Source: Oscarella lobularis
Taxonomy: Eukaryota; Porifera; Homoscleromorpha; Homosclerophorida; Oscarellidae
DNA: 64,000 nt
Direction of reading: 5' to 3'
NCBI RefSeq assembly: GCF_947507565.1
Contig: NC_089180.1
Location: 3,531,069-3,595,068 of the forward strand
Of the stretch, positions 23,948 through 34,429 are shown piece after piece (the stretch's first letter is position 1; every line of letters begins with the position of its first letter). The position numbers and the translations under genes are program-made. The notes beneath the pieces are model-generated. The model searched no databases, had not been told where the DNA came from, and saw only the letters and a program-made list of their open reading frames with translations.

Positions 23948-24856
23948 CAGGGGGGGTTGTGCACTACCGCGCGCTACCGACACGCCCATTTTTAAAAGCC
24001 GTTTTTCAGGCATAATAAGAATCGTACAGACATTTTTCGCGTATCGCTACTATGCATTTGTAGACACAAAGGCAGGTAGTATGAATTTGAAGGCGATAGC
24101 TCTTATCGTCTTCAAGTTTGGCGCTCCCTCTTATTTCCGCTTCTGTCGTTTCGGCCGATCGACTAAAGCGACCAAACAACCGCTCATTTTGGTCGCTAAG
24201 GGTGTAGAAAACCTGCCTAATTTTGAGGCGCCGTCCTCGCCCTATAGTTACGCTGCCATAGTAGATAACTCTGAAAACGTCGTCCTAAGAGAGCGCATTT
24301 GCGTTGTTTTCTAGAAGACTAATGAGAAAATCAACCATGTCCCTCTCGATTTGCTATTGTATGCGTCCGGCTACAAACAGAGCTGCATTCCGACGAATTT
24401 CCTCGTCGAGCTAGTACGAAGTCGTAACTACCCTATCATCTCTCTGAAGCCGTGCACACGCTGCAGATGCTAACAGATTGGCATCTGAGATGTCTAAAAA
24501 CTCGTAGAGCTCAGAATCTGCAATGTCTGCTTCATTGCGGACGAGTGGGGCACCGGCTGACCCCAGAACTGCTCAAAACTGCGCTAGAGTGAGCGCCTCA
24601 AAATTGGACCCGACCTCTAACAGTAAATGCGTCCGTATAGCGGCTAAAAGAGATAGGCTACTGGAGCACTCGCGGCAGACTCGGCCTCGCGACGAATGTA
24701 GCGAAACAAACTCGCGCTGGGTCAAACGTGCATCCCTTCGTATAATAGCAAGATAACTAACAGTTTTAAGCATTCGAAAACAAATATCGACAATGAGAAG
24801 TCGATTTTTGAGAGGAAGTTTGGTTATTAGCGCGCGGTAGTGCACAACCCCCCCTG
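23948..24856. mobile_element. 909-base non-autonomous DNA transposon with 9-base target duplication
   Basis: The ends are perfect inverted repeats of 29 bases: CAG, seven G, then TTGTGCACTACCGCGCGCTA, mirrored at the right. CTTGTCGGC flanks the element exactly on both sides (23939-23947 and 24857-24865). The CAG-CTG ends suggest hAT, but the 9-base duplication is more typical of MULEs; hAT normally makes 8. No transposase is encoded. Its short frames (23940-24314 +, 24523-24756 +) look incidental. Confidence 0.8.
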
Positions 24857-24919
24857 CTTGTCGGCGGTATAATCACTAGCGCACGTTAAACTTTTGTTTT
24901 CTCGCTTTGTATGCGTGAT

Positions 24920-25268
24920 ATGCCTCCGAAGAAGAAACAGCTTACCTTGTTTGGTTCCCTGGTATCTAAACAAGCAGATCAAGCTAGTGTTGATGCAGCC
25001 CAAATCGAGTTAGACGAAGCGAGATAAGTCGAAGACGCACTGCCCATTGCAGAAAGCCAAGATTCGTTCATTCGCGCCGTCAGAGTGCAAACGAGGCGTC
25101 TGTCGCGATGCCGACTTAACCGACCCTTCGGCTGGCTCTGGAAGCGGAAAAAGGACAAAGGGCAACGTAGAAAGCTGGAGAGTTTTCACATTGGCGAAAT
25201 GGAGAACCAACTATCCCTGGATGAGCGCAAAAGCAAGTGGAATTTTTTGCCCTATATTTCAGCAGTAG
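24920..25268 (+). pseudogene. N-terminal fragment of a hAT-like protein
   Basis: An ATG at 24920 opens MPPKKKQLTLFGSLVSKQAD, stopping at a TAA at about 25025. A shifted frame then reads ESWRVFTLAKWRTNYPWMSA and GIFCPIFQQ. The pattern (short basic start, LTLFG, then a W..KYPW...C..C finger) resembles hAT and ZNF862-like proteins. The second finger cysteine appears lost (IFCPIF). It lies directly beside the 909-base TIR element. Confidence 0.4.
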
Positions 25269-26034
25269 GGTAGGGAGCCCATAAGGGGGACACCTAACTT
25301 TGATTTCGTGCTGCAGCGGAACTACGCGCTCGATCTAAATGAAACAAAGCATGTCGTAAGCAGAATTTATCCAGCTTCAATGTGCGACCTTTGGGTGTTT
25401 GATCCGACTTCGCGTTCGTCCAGGAAGGGCCAATAAGTGATGTCACTCCTCGAGAGTTGATATTAGTCCGGGCCCTAAAGGGGGGACACTCTCGTTTTTG
25501 GAACATTTTGGTCAAGTACGCGCTCGAAAGACATCAAATACTTTCTTTCCAACTACTAACATTACGTTTTAGTTGTCTCCAAAGTACCGCTGCTCTCTAA
25601 CTCAACACTTAAAAGCTCTAACGGCCGTTTGAACTGGTTAAATGGTTAAAGAGGGAACCGCCCGGAGACCGCGCCTACCCAATCTACTGCACGACAGTTC
25701 ACGTGCAGAAACGTCCTTAAAATGACTACGAAAAAATATTGGATGCCTTGAAAGCGTCCACTAAAGAGCTAGAGCACTTCATCGAAGCAGCGCAAGTGAT
25801 CGATTCTTCTGTGCTCCAAGTTGCCAACGCCCAGAAATTCCGAAATCTCCGTGGAGGTCCTGACGTCGGCGAATCGGTTGATATCGACCTGGCAACGACA
25901 CAGCCGCAAAGGAAGGACGCCGAAGCTTCGCGTAAGTGACCAATGGGACCCAAAGTTAGCGTTTGCTGCGTGCGAAACGTAGTAAAACCCTGTGTCTCCC
26001 ATTAGGGGGTGTCCCCCTTTACCGGACTCTACCC
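25266..26034. mobile_element. Candidate TIR element with GGGGGACACC ends
   Basis: The left end GGGTAGGGAGCCCATAAGGG continuing GGGACACC is mirrored on the right, whose complement reads GGGTAGAGTCCGGTAAAGGG then GGGACACC. The match is imperfect, and a further AAAGGGGGGACACT lies inside at about 25473. No target duplication was recognised. Confidence 0.35.
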
Positions 26035-26109
26035 CACACCAAAATGAGTCTCATGGTCAGCGATGAGCAAAACTATTTTGGCCATCAATGTTACGGTTTG
26101 TTACGGCAG

Positions 26110-27119
26110 AGTCGAAGTTGTTGGAGTGCGTAGAGGTGATGGCTGCAGAAGACGATCGGGACACCGGCACTGAAGACTATTCGCCTCTGGAAGCTGTAAG
26201 TCTATTTGTACCGGTATATAGTGATGAAATCCAGCAATGGTAATTTATTCTACCTAAGGAGCATATGACCGATTCTGAATCTTCCGAGCCTGGTGACGTT
26301 GGAAATACAGTTGTTGAAGCGCAACGCTCTTTTGAGAAACTTCTAAGCCTGTCGGCAAATTTGGACTCCAAGACTAGGCTGGCTCTATTGTGCCGTCACA
26401 CAGAGCCTCATCCTCATGAACAGTTGCGATCTCAGAGTAAAGAGGTTAGTACAATATGCCGACTCGGCATATTGTACTATAACCTCTTTACCCAGCTTAC
26501 TCCTTTGCGGACCACCTGCCTTTGGAACAGCAACCTTGAATTGCCGACAGAGATACTTTTTATTTGTCTTCTTTTGAAAGTTTGTTACAGTAAAACCTCT
26601 CTTAGCGGACACTCTGTTTAGCGGACACCTCCTAATAACGGACACCAACCGTGGAACGGATCTTTTTACACTAGAAAACACCCTAAGAGCGGACAAATTT
26701 TCTATAACGGACAAAAAGCGTGGTCCCAAAGTGTCCGCTATTGAGAGGTTCTACTGTACAGTAAAACCTCTCTTAGCGGACACTCTGTTTAGCGGACACC
26801 TCCTAATAACGGACACCAACCGTGGAACGGATTGATCTTTTTACACTAGAAAACACCCTAAGAGCGGACAAATTTTCTATAACGGACAAAAAGCGTGGTC
26901 CCAAAGTGTCCGCTATTGAGAGGTTCTACTGTATTACTTTTTTCAAAAATGTTTCTCTTTGAAAGTTTCCTGAATGATTTAATAATGATCAGCGGTTCTT
27001 ACATACATACGTTTTGTTGTTTCTTTTAGAAAATCCAAGATTGGGCAAAATAAAGTGTGAGCTTGAGGCTCAATATGTCGTCGGGATTTCTGCAACGAAC
27101 AAGATAAAAGATTATTAGA
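26110..27119 (+). CDS. Unidentified spliced gene fragment
   Basis: A frame reading SKLLECVEVMAAEDDRDTGT ends at a GTAAGT donor (about 26197). A CTACCTAAG acceptor at about 26260 continues MTDSESSEPGDVGNTVVEAQ and HTEPHPHEQLRSQSKE up to a GTTAGT donor at about 26443. A TTTCTTTTAG acceptor near 27029 leads to NPRLGKIKCELEAQYVVGIS, ending at a TAG. The splice signals are good, but the product is not recognised. Two MITE copies lie in the second intron. It could be a cellular gene end or part of another transposon. Confidence 0.3.
26588..26756 (-). mobile_element. Tigger MITE, GCGGACA subfamily, copy B
   Basis: A 169-base element in inverse orientation to copy A, flanked by TA. It lacks four bases (TTGA) present in copy C. 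Confidence 0.85.
26759..26931 (-). mobile_element. Tigger MITE, GCGGACA subfamily, copy C
   Basis: A 173-base copy directly abutting copy B and sharing one TA with it. Apart from the four-base difference the two copies are essentially identical. Confidence 0.85.
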
Positions 27120-27278
27120 AAAGAGTCGAGTTCGCGGTGGAAAACATGCGCCCAGGAAAAACGAAATAGCAGCGTACGAAAGCACAAAACGCGAAAACAA
27201 CGGTTGAAGAGATTATGTGGAGAGAGCGATTCGGCCGAGGCGAAAAAGGACGGAGCGACGGCAACATTGCGTTGAGTA

Positions 27279-27449
27279 CAGTAGAACCTCTCAATAGCGG
27301 ACACTTTGGGACCACGCTTTTTGTCCGTTATAGAAAATTTGTCCGCTCTTAGGGTGTTCTAGTGTAAAAAGATCAATCCGTTCCACGGTTGGTGTCCGTT
27401 ATTAGGAGGTGTCCGCTAAACAGAGTGTCCGCTAAGAGAGGTTTTACTG
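27279..27449 (+). mobile_element. Tigger MITE, GCGGACA subfamily, copy D
   Basis: A 171-base element flanked by TA, in the orientation of copy A, differing from it mainly by a two-base deletion in a T run. Confidence 0.85.
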
Positions 27450-28689
27450 TAGTCTTCTTGCTTTGAGTCACCTAGCGTAAACCCTGCAAATTCCCTCCCG
27501 TTATTTAGATTAAGACATTAAGACATTTAAGAAGTTTTAATTTTTTTGTGTATTTTTTATAATTACTTATCTTAATAAAGTTTCTGAACTTTAATTTCCT
27601 GTGCGTCAAAAAACGCAATAGCATTTCCGGACCCTACTGCAAAAAAAGATAGTATTGAAATTTACTATTGCTTTCGAAATACTCACAAATATATGTAAAA
27701 ATTTGTTGTTATTGATGTCGGTAACGGCAAATTAAAATCTTTTAATAATTAAAACAAAGAGAAAAAATAATATTTAAAATTTTTTAGTCTAAGCTTGTTT
27801 TCTGAAAGTATAATTACGAAGATATATTTGTTTTTGAAGATTACATCCGAGACCATCAGTTATTTAATCGTGAATGACTCGTCTACCGATTTTTGGATTT
27901 CAAAACTTTTTGCACAGATCGATTTTAATACTAATTCTGCATTAGATAGTGTAAAATCAGGAAAATTGAGGAAAATTGCCATGATCCGCGACCAACTGCG
28001 CAACGCGAGTGGAGTCATATGAGTGTAGCTAAAGCCTCTAAGAACTTTGCCAGGCTGGAGGTTGTTTTTTGAACCAGCAGTGGTAGCCGCTGCTGACCAG
28101 CACGTCTCAATGTCCGTGTAGGCAACTAGGCAAGCTGTGAAATTGCAATTGAATCCGTTCTTTCTCAGCCGAGAAATCGACATTTTTTGAATAGGAGCAA
28201 ATAAGCCTACAGATTTTGCGACAAATTATACAGTTAAGAGACACGGTAGTGCTAAGTCTATTTTCACAGACTTCCTTATTCGAAAGTCGCAATCAGGGCT
28301 CAAAGTTACATGGAAGCTCTAACGCGCGCTTCAGAAAACTTTTTTCTCGACCGTTTTTTAAATGCAAAAAGACTAGTCACTAAATCTCGGATGCATTTTC
28401 GTAATCATTTCGAAGACATCGGTGACGGTCAAATTCACTACCGTTGTACAGTAGCGTCGTTCGCAAAATCCAGCGTCTTTTCTTTTTTAATCAGCAGCAC
28501 AGAGGCTGCTGTATAGGTGCTCATGGGTTGCTTGCGCTTACGTAATGTGCGATATGTTCTACGGAATGCTGAATCGTAACCCTTACCCTACCCGCCAGCT
28601 TAACCTGACCCTACCATGTGCGTACCATGTGCGTAGGCACAAGCGTTGTTGGAGGGGATCAACGGGCAAAAGTCTGTTGCAGAGACCTA
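27450..28689. other. AT-rich stretch, no recognisable gene
   Basis: Weak frames only (27795-28022 +, 28183-27860 -, 28310-28516 +). None has a known motif. Confidence 0.35.
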
Positions 28690-29430
28690 TCACATAAGTG
28701 ACCTTGGAGGAACAAGTGGGGACAAAACAGTAGGAGTAGGATGATTCGTCGAAGTGAAAATTATTTCTCTAGCGCTGGTTCTCAAATGGATTGCGAGAGA
28801 TGCAAGGTCTGTTTTAAAGAAGTCATCTAGAGGTATGGGCAATGCGGAGTGGCGTTCGACGTATCGTGCGCCTTTCTGGTCGTTCCGCGTTCGCAAGACA
28901 GCTTGCACTTCGTGTGGTAAGTAAGCAAAGCAATGTTGACGGGATGTCTTTGCAAGAATGCGCCTTAGGGTATGGTATGTTCAGCATCTAGATGCGCGTA
29001 CAAAAGTGACGAAAACGCGGGAATCGACTGGAGGCGCTCTCCCAGTCGACGTAGGTGACTGATCTGCAGGCCGAAAATAGACTAACTAATAAGAGGTGTT
29101 TTGTGCCACGTTGGCACAGGGAAGACTATTTTATTTTTTAATTTAGCAAAGGCCGCACTTACACTCAGATTTGGTAAAATAATTGGAGCTTCACAAGGGG
29201 CACCTACCTAAAAAAATCTTAACTATATCAGAGAAGTCAACATGGCAACGACGCTTACGTACGTACGGCAAAAAGCAGCAGACAACGCAGCGGGATTGCC
29301 GTTTGCGGAACAGTTGGGTGTTTGTGTCAATGTTTGTGCAATATTTTGCAAAAAGATCGCGTCTACAATTGTGCGGATTTAATTTTGCAACGGCAACAAC
29401 CCCGAATCAATTAGTTGATTTAGTATGTGC
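28690..29430 (-). repeat. Unnamed repeat family, copy 2
   Basis: This is the inverse counterpart of 20450-21160, with the same block order on the minus strand (TGCTTTTTGCCGTA near 29265, TTCCCGCGTT near 29012, GCCACTCCGCATTGCCC near 28845). The frame DDFFKTDLASLAIHLRTSAR is present in it. Confidence 0.5.
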
Positions 29431-29459
29431 GATTAATTTCTGCGGTATGTGTTGATCTA

Positions 29460-29680
29460 TTACAGCGGTGGCATTGGAAGAAAAAGATGCGGCGAAACAG
29501 TAGAATGAATCGTCGTAGCAAAGATTCTATCACCAGCATGAGGCAAGTACATTGCGAGAAATGACAGAGCCGTTTTAAAGACGTCATCTGGAGGTGCGGG
29601 CAATGCGGATTGACGTAAAGGGGCGGCTAGTTCTGTTTTGGGAGTAGCAACGAAAAGCAGCCACGGCAAAAGGCGCAAAA
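29460..29680 (-). repeat. Unnamed repeat family, copy 3 (partial)
   Basis: Only the DDVFKTALSFLAMYLPHAGD block and its surroundings remain. It overlaps the start of P-element copy 3 on the other strand. Confidence 0.4.
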
Positions 29681-29990
29681 GCGATGCGATGGCATCCGAT
29701 GATGATAAAGTGGGCTCTCCACCTGCGCATGCTGTCGTCCGCAGCGTACCACGCCGTTCGATCTGCCGGCTTTATGACAATGCCAAGCGAACGTACTCTG
29801 CGGGACTACATTCACGTCTTCCCGTGTTTCTCTGGATTCAACTCGGCCACCAACAGGCAGCTGATGACCGAGGCAAAGATCGAAACACTTACAAAGTTCG
29901 AAAGGCAAATCGTTCTATCATTAGACGAGATGAAGATCCGAGAGGACCTCGTCTATGATAAAACTTCTGGGCACTTGGTGGCGCTGTAAA
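29622..29990 (+). pseudogene. P-element / THAP9-like relic, copy 3
   Basis: LFWE then a TAG, then QRKAATAKGAKAMRWHPMMI, KWALHLRMLSSAAYHAVRSA, PSERTLRDY and LSLDEMKIREDLVYDKTSGH. This is the same central block as copy 1 (RRWHPLILRWALNLKM, VREDLVFDKHKE). It breaks off at the TAA at 29987-29989, with no continuation. Confidence 0.65.
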
Positions 29991-30969
29991 TGTCGACGTC
30001 AATTGTTTTCGAAGTTTAGGCAGAGGAGTTACCGGTATGTCTGTTTTTTGTGCTTGAATGTTGTCCGGAAACAGACACTTTTTTCGCGGATTGGCGTTAA
30101 CTCCCTATGGCAAAGGGCAAACGATCCCTGGCATCGAACAGATGCTGCGAGGTCTATCATTTGTTTGCCTGAAGGATTCGTGTTTCTTCCTCATTTCATT
30201 CACACCGTTCCGAAGTAGTTCTCTAGCACGTCTTGGCTGAGCCTTTCGCTAAGTAGGAAGTCATATTTGCAGAGTTGCCAACCTAGAAAGAGGTAAATGC
30301 GTGAGATTCGGCGCCGAAAATTTTTCATACCACGCCCATCTAAGAGTATTAAACCACGCCTACAGTCTACCAAACTTTTTGGAGTGCTCGTCATTATATC
30401 TCTTCGTCGCCTTTTTGGCGTACAACTGCGCACTTTTTCCTCTTTGATGGAGTTCCAACGGAAATGATGTCAGGCTGAGGGTCGGCCATCGAATCGGAAT
30501 TGCTGTCACTCGAAGCCATAACAGTCAATGACATGGCGTATAAGTCTGAGCAAATTATAAATGTACAAGTCAGACCAGGTCAGATCAGAAGTACGCTAAC
30601 CAGAAATGAAAGGTGGAGGCGATGCTGACGAGTTTCCGTATACTAGCCAAGAGTAGGAGAGTAGGAGTCTGGCAATAGCGCACGTGAAAGAAGTCATAAT
30701 CAAGCGCGCTAAACCAAATATGTCTATTTCGAAATATTTTCAAAATGCGTGAGAAGTTTGAGGCTAAGCGTGAGAGCGTGAGACGAAGTCAAAATGCGTG
30801 AGTGTCACGCACAATGCGTGACACTTGGCAGGACTGTATTTGCACTCCGGCAGGCTTAGCAGGTATTTCGTCAAGGCGACAAACAACGTCACTATAATAT
30901 TTACGAATTTCAGATTTTTTTGATCAGTTTTCTGATTGAGCCTCTTACCGGTTATTTGCCAACCAGTTA

Positions 30970-32610
30970 CCTCCCTCACATAAAGGCGCATGCGCTTATA
31001 AGTGAACTGAATAAGCGCATGCGCCTATAACTCGAGTACAAGCGCATGCACTTTTAGGCGAGGGATAATCGTCCGTCGGGCAGCATCTTTACACGCGACA
31101 TGCATTGCAAGTCCTATTCTCTTGAATTTAAGCGTCAGCTTCTCGACTCTCTCAAAGAAAACGACGGAAATGTTTCGAAAACGGCGAAACAGTACGGAAT
31201 TCATCGAAAAGTCGTGCAGAGGTGGCGACAGCAGGAGAGAAGGCTTGATGAAGCATCCGAAAGGCGTGATGTCTCGACGCGTAAAAGGAGACGCCTATTC
31301 CGAACCGGACACTTGCACAAAGACATCCTGAGTTAGAGAAATTGCTTGTTGAAGGGATCAAAGCTCGACGGGAGGAACGAATAACAGTTAATTGTCCTGA
31401 CGTGCAGTCAAAAGCACTGGAATTGTACGAAACGCTTCACGGAGGTTCTCCCGAAGGACAGTTCAAGGCGTCAAAAGAATGGCTTAGCAGGTTTTTGAAA
31501 CGAAACGATTTGTGCACACGCGTCATTACTTCTGACGGCCAAAAGATTCCAACTGATGCTTCCGATTTGGCAAAGAAATTCATTGACGAATGTCAGGTTT
31601 CTCTCGCAGAGAGAGAATACCCAATGTTTGCAATTGGGAATATGGACGAGACTCCCATGTGGTTCGACATGCCCTCAAACCGAAGCATTGATTTTAGAGG
31701 GGTGAAAACTGTTTTATCGAAAACGACAGGGAAGGAAAAAATGAGATACACTGTCGTTTTGGCCGCGTTAGCAGACGAAAGTAAACTTACTCCTATGCTG
31801 ATTTTTCGTGGCCTGAAGAATGTTCCGAAAGTTCAATTTCCCTCTGGAGTTGTAGTCCAGGTTTCCAAAGGCGGCTCAATGAACACGGAGCGCCTAGAAT
31901 ACTGGTTGCAGAATGTTTGGAAGCGCCGAAAGAATTCTCTCTGTCGTCAACCAGCTGTTTTGGTTCTTGATCGTCACGCCAGTCACCTGCATGCTCGAAT
32001 TCAAAATCAATTGATGCGAGAACATCAAACTAGAGCAATTTACGTTCCTGCCGGAATGACGCCACTACTGCAGCCGTGCGATTTGTCTTGGAACAAGCCA
32101 TTTAAAGACGCGATGAGGAGGAAATGGAAGGATTGGCTAGCCGATGGGATTAGAGAATATACTAGGGCCGGCAACCGAAAATCCGCTTCGTACAAGCAGG
32201 TGGCAGAATGGGTGGTCGAATGCTGGAGATCACTTGACGCGGAAATTATAGCAAATTCATTTGCGCAATGCGGCATTGTGAAAAGTACCACCCAAAGCGA
32301 TTTAATGTTGCACAGTCGTCTGGCTGCAATGCTCGGTGGTGAAGATGTTAGCGAAGAACTATCGCAGTCTAGCGACTCTGAGTCCGACACCACACCGATA
32401 GCGATGAAGAGTCACTTTCAGAAAGTGATGAAGATGACTAGGACCTGTCCCCACTGTCTGTTTATCTATGCATTAGCAAAAACAAAAATTAAACAAAAAA
32501 TTTTATTCAAGCGCATGCGCCTATAAATGAGTTTTAGAAAGCGTTTTCTTCGGAAAGAAAACAGGCGCTTTTTCTTATAAGTACATGCGCCTTTATGTGA
32601 GGGAATACGG
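30970..32610 (+). mobile_element. pogo/Tigger-class transposon, 1641 bases, nearly intact
   Basis: TA flanks both ends (30968-30969 and 32611-32612). The right terminus, complemented, reads CCGTATTCCCTCACATAAAG. The left reads CCTCCCTCACATAAAGG, the same sequence with GTAT deleted. Subterminal GCGCATGCGC repeats occur at both ends. It encodes a transposase of the DDE_1 class and is inserted in P-element copy 2. Confidence 0.85.
31100..32526 (+). pseudogene. pogo-class transposase with one frameshift
   Basis: The ATG at 31100 opens a psq-like helix-turn-helix (SYSLEFKRQLLDSLKENDGN, VSKTAKQYGIHRKVVQRWRQ). Near 31300 the frame shifts. The second frame contains the CENP-B-like part (KEWLSRFLKRNDLCTRVI) and the DDE core: NMDETPMWFDMP, VLVLDRHASHLHARI and PLLQPCDLSWNKPF provide the three aspartates. 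A serine-aspartate tail and a CPHCLF motif precede the stop. All catalytic residues are present. The frameshift between DNA-binding and catalytic parts is the only visible defect, and it may be an intron or a sequencing error. Confidence 0.8.
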
Positions 32611-33879
32611 TACAGTCTCCTGACTTAACATCATTGCCTGCTGTTCCTTCGCCGTCAAATGCTCTGCAGAGGTTTCTGACTTTACCCAATCTTCCTACTC
32701 TTTTAGGTACCTCAGGAAGTCGATTTCCAGCCACTTAAATAAAACGTCTGTTTTAAAAGACTTTTGGGAAACCGTGTTTTGCCAATCTTTAGGCCTTCGT
32801 CGTCTCCTTCCTTGTAGCCAACACGGCAAGGTTTCTCAGCTTCAAGGATTCGTGCGTTGAGACAATCGAATGCTTTGTCGAATATGCGTATAAATCTAGC
32901 AGATTCTTCGTAATTGGCGACTTTGTAAAATTCCATTGCAGTAGCTACTGACTCGCTCAAAACCTATAGAGCATGTTACTGGAAGAGTGCGCTGCATGAC
33001 GCCCTATATACCCGAGCAGCGAGGTCAACTCTCATTCGAGAATATGAGTCCAGGTACACATGTTCTCGCTTAAGCTTTTTTAGAATGTACAAGCCGCTTG
33101 ATTCTCTAGTCTCTTCATGACTATTGTACACGTTGATAACATGCTGCCAAGTAATAGGCTTTCCATTCATCTGTATGTGTGCAATCGCAATTAACTCAGT
33201 GTCTTGCCAACAAATGTTAATTTACAGTGCTTACCGACATGGCCATTTCCAGGATAAGAGTGACTGAAACAATTTCTTGTAGTTTTGATTACATGCGGGG
33301 TGTCGCAAACGAAGAAAAAAAGGATCGCCGTTTGACGCTGTAAATATTTTCGGTTTGATAAACAAACGTCCCTTCGCTCTAATGCATTTTATAAAATGTC
33401 CTGTTTGACGCGGCGCCATCGCTTGCACTTCTGGATTCGAAGAACTGTGGGTCGGGATTACCTACAGGCATGTGCAATTCCACAGTGCCCACACAAACAA
33501 ACCATTGTTTTTGTCCCACACCTGGACAGACGTGCAGATTTTCTAAAGCGCTAATAATTTCCTCAACTCCTGTTTGAGGAACAGCAGCAAGAAGCGGACT
33601 TCGCTGATTTTAAATTTTCCGACGTAGATATCTCTGGAAGTGGCCGTTACCTGTACGCTGTACAGTTGCGTTATAGGGGGAACTATTTCTGGCTCTGATG
33701 CACGCAATCGAGTGAGATATATCTTGTCGTCAGACTCAACCGTATGCCACCATTTCCGGAAATTGCTTTCATCTCTCACAGCGAGATTGATGGGGGTATT
33801 GGCAGATGTGCGATTGTACCTCTGCGTATGGCATCCGCATCTCCTACGTCAGATACATTCTCTGGATTTTTTCCTATTT

Positions 33880-34429
33880 TCCTCTAAATATGAACTTCCA
33901 AAACGCAAAAAAACTGCCTCTTTGCTGACCAAGCTTTACTCCAAAAAGTACGACGAGCTTGTAAGAGATCTGGCAAAAATCGATCATGTGGCTCTCACCA
34001 GCGACATTTGGACGTCCAGAGCGGTTCAGATCTTTCAAACCATCACCTGTCATTACATTACCCCGTCGTGGGAAATGAAATCTGTCGTCCTTGAGACTGT
34101 GGAAATGGCGGAGTCCCACACTGCTGAAAATATCGCTTCTGCTTTGCAAAAAGGAGTGGAGCGCTTTGGAACAAAAGAGAAAATTGTTGCGATAGCAACA
34201 GATAACGCAGCCAACGTAGTTGCAGCTGTCAGAGATCTTGGGTGCAATCGCGTTGCTTGTTTTGCCCATACGCTTAATCTGATCGATTCGAAGCGTTCCT
34301 GAAGCGTTAAAGATGCCGATAAGTTGAAGTCCTTTCAAGCCAATCTTGCATTACCTGAACATAAGCTAATACAAGACGTGGAAACGAGATGGAACTCGAC
34401 GTTTCTTATGCTGAGTTTGCTGAGTTCTT
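33880..34429 (+). pseudogene. hAT transposase core fragment (ZBED-like)
   Basis: The frame reads YELPKRKKTASLLTKLYSKK, VALTSDIWTSRAVQIFQTIT, SHTAENIASALQKGVERFG, ATDNAANVVAAVRDLG and ACFAHTLNLI. After a stop at 34300-34302 it continues DADKLKSFQANLALPEHKLI and QDVETRWNSTFLML. This is the RNase H core with the first (TSDIW) and second (TDNA) catalytic aspartates and the RW motif of hAT. It ends exactly where the satellite array begins. N-terminal finger and C-terminal dimerisation region are not seen. Confidence 0.7.

Larger units (their letters stand above)
30213..33570 (-). pseudogene. P-element / THAP9-like relic, copy 2, split by pogo
   Basis: Read on the minus strand from about 33570: SDGAASNRTFYKMH then TAG, ENIYSVKRRS, CDTPHVIKTTRNCFSHSYPG, a short intron, MNGKPITWQHVINVYNSHEE, DSYSRMRVDLAAR, a second intron, and LSESVATAMEFYKVANYEES. 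At 32611 the sequence LSQETV is interrupted by the pogo element. It resumes at 30969 with TGWQITG and later LLSERLSQDVLENYFG, stopping near 30213. Copy 1 has the uninterrupted LSRETIYGWRMTG, which confirms the junction. Stops and frameshifts make it dead. Confidence 0.7.

Noticed and set aside
28540-28900. Plus-strand reading with CxxC-like spacing (DCERCKVCFKEVI)
   Set aside because: The cysteine pattern is not kept in the other two copies of the repeat, so a zinc-finger call is not supported.
30764-30991. Minus-strand frame MRLYVREVTGWQITG
   Set aside because: Its start comes from the pogo terminus. Only TGWQITG belongs to the P-element, so it is not a gene on its own.
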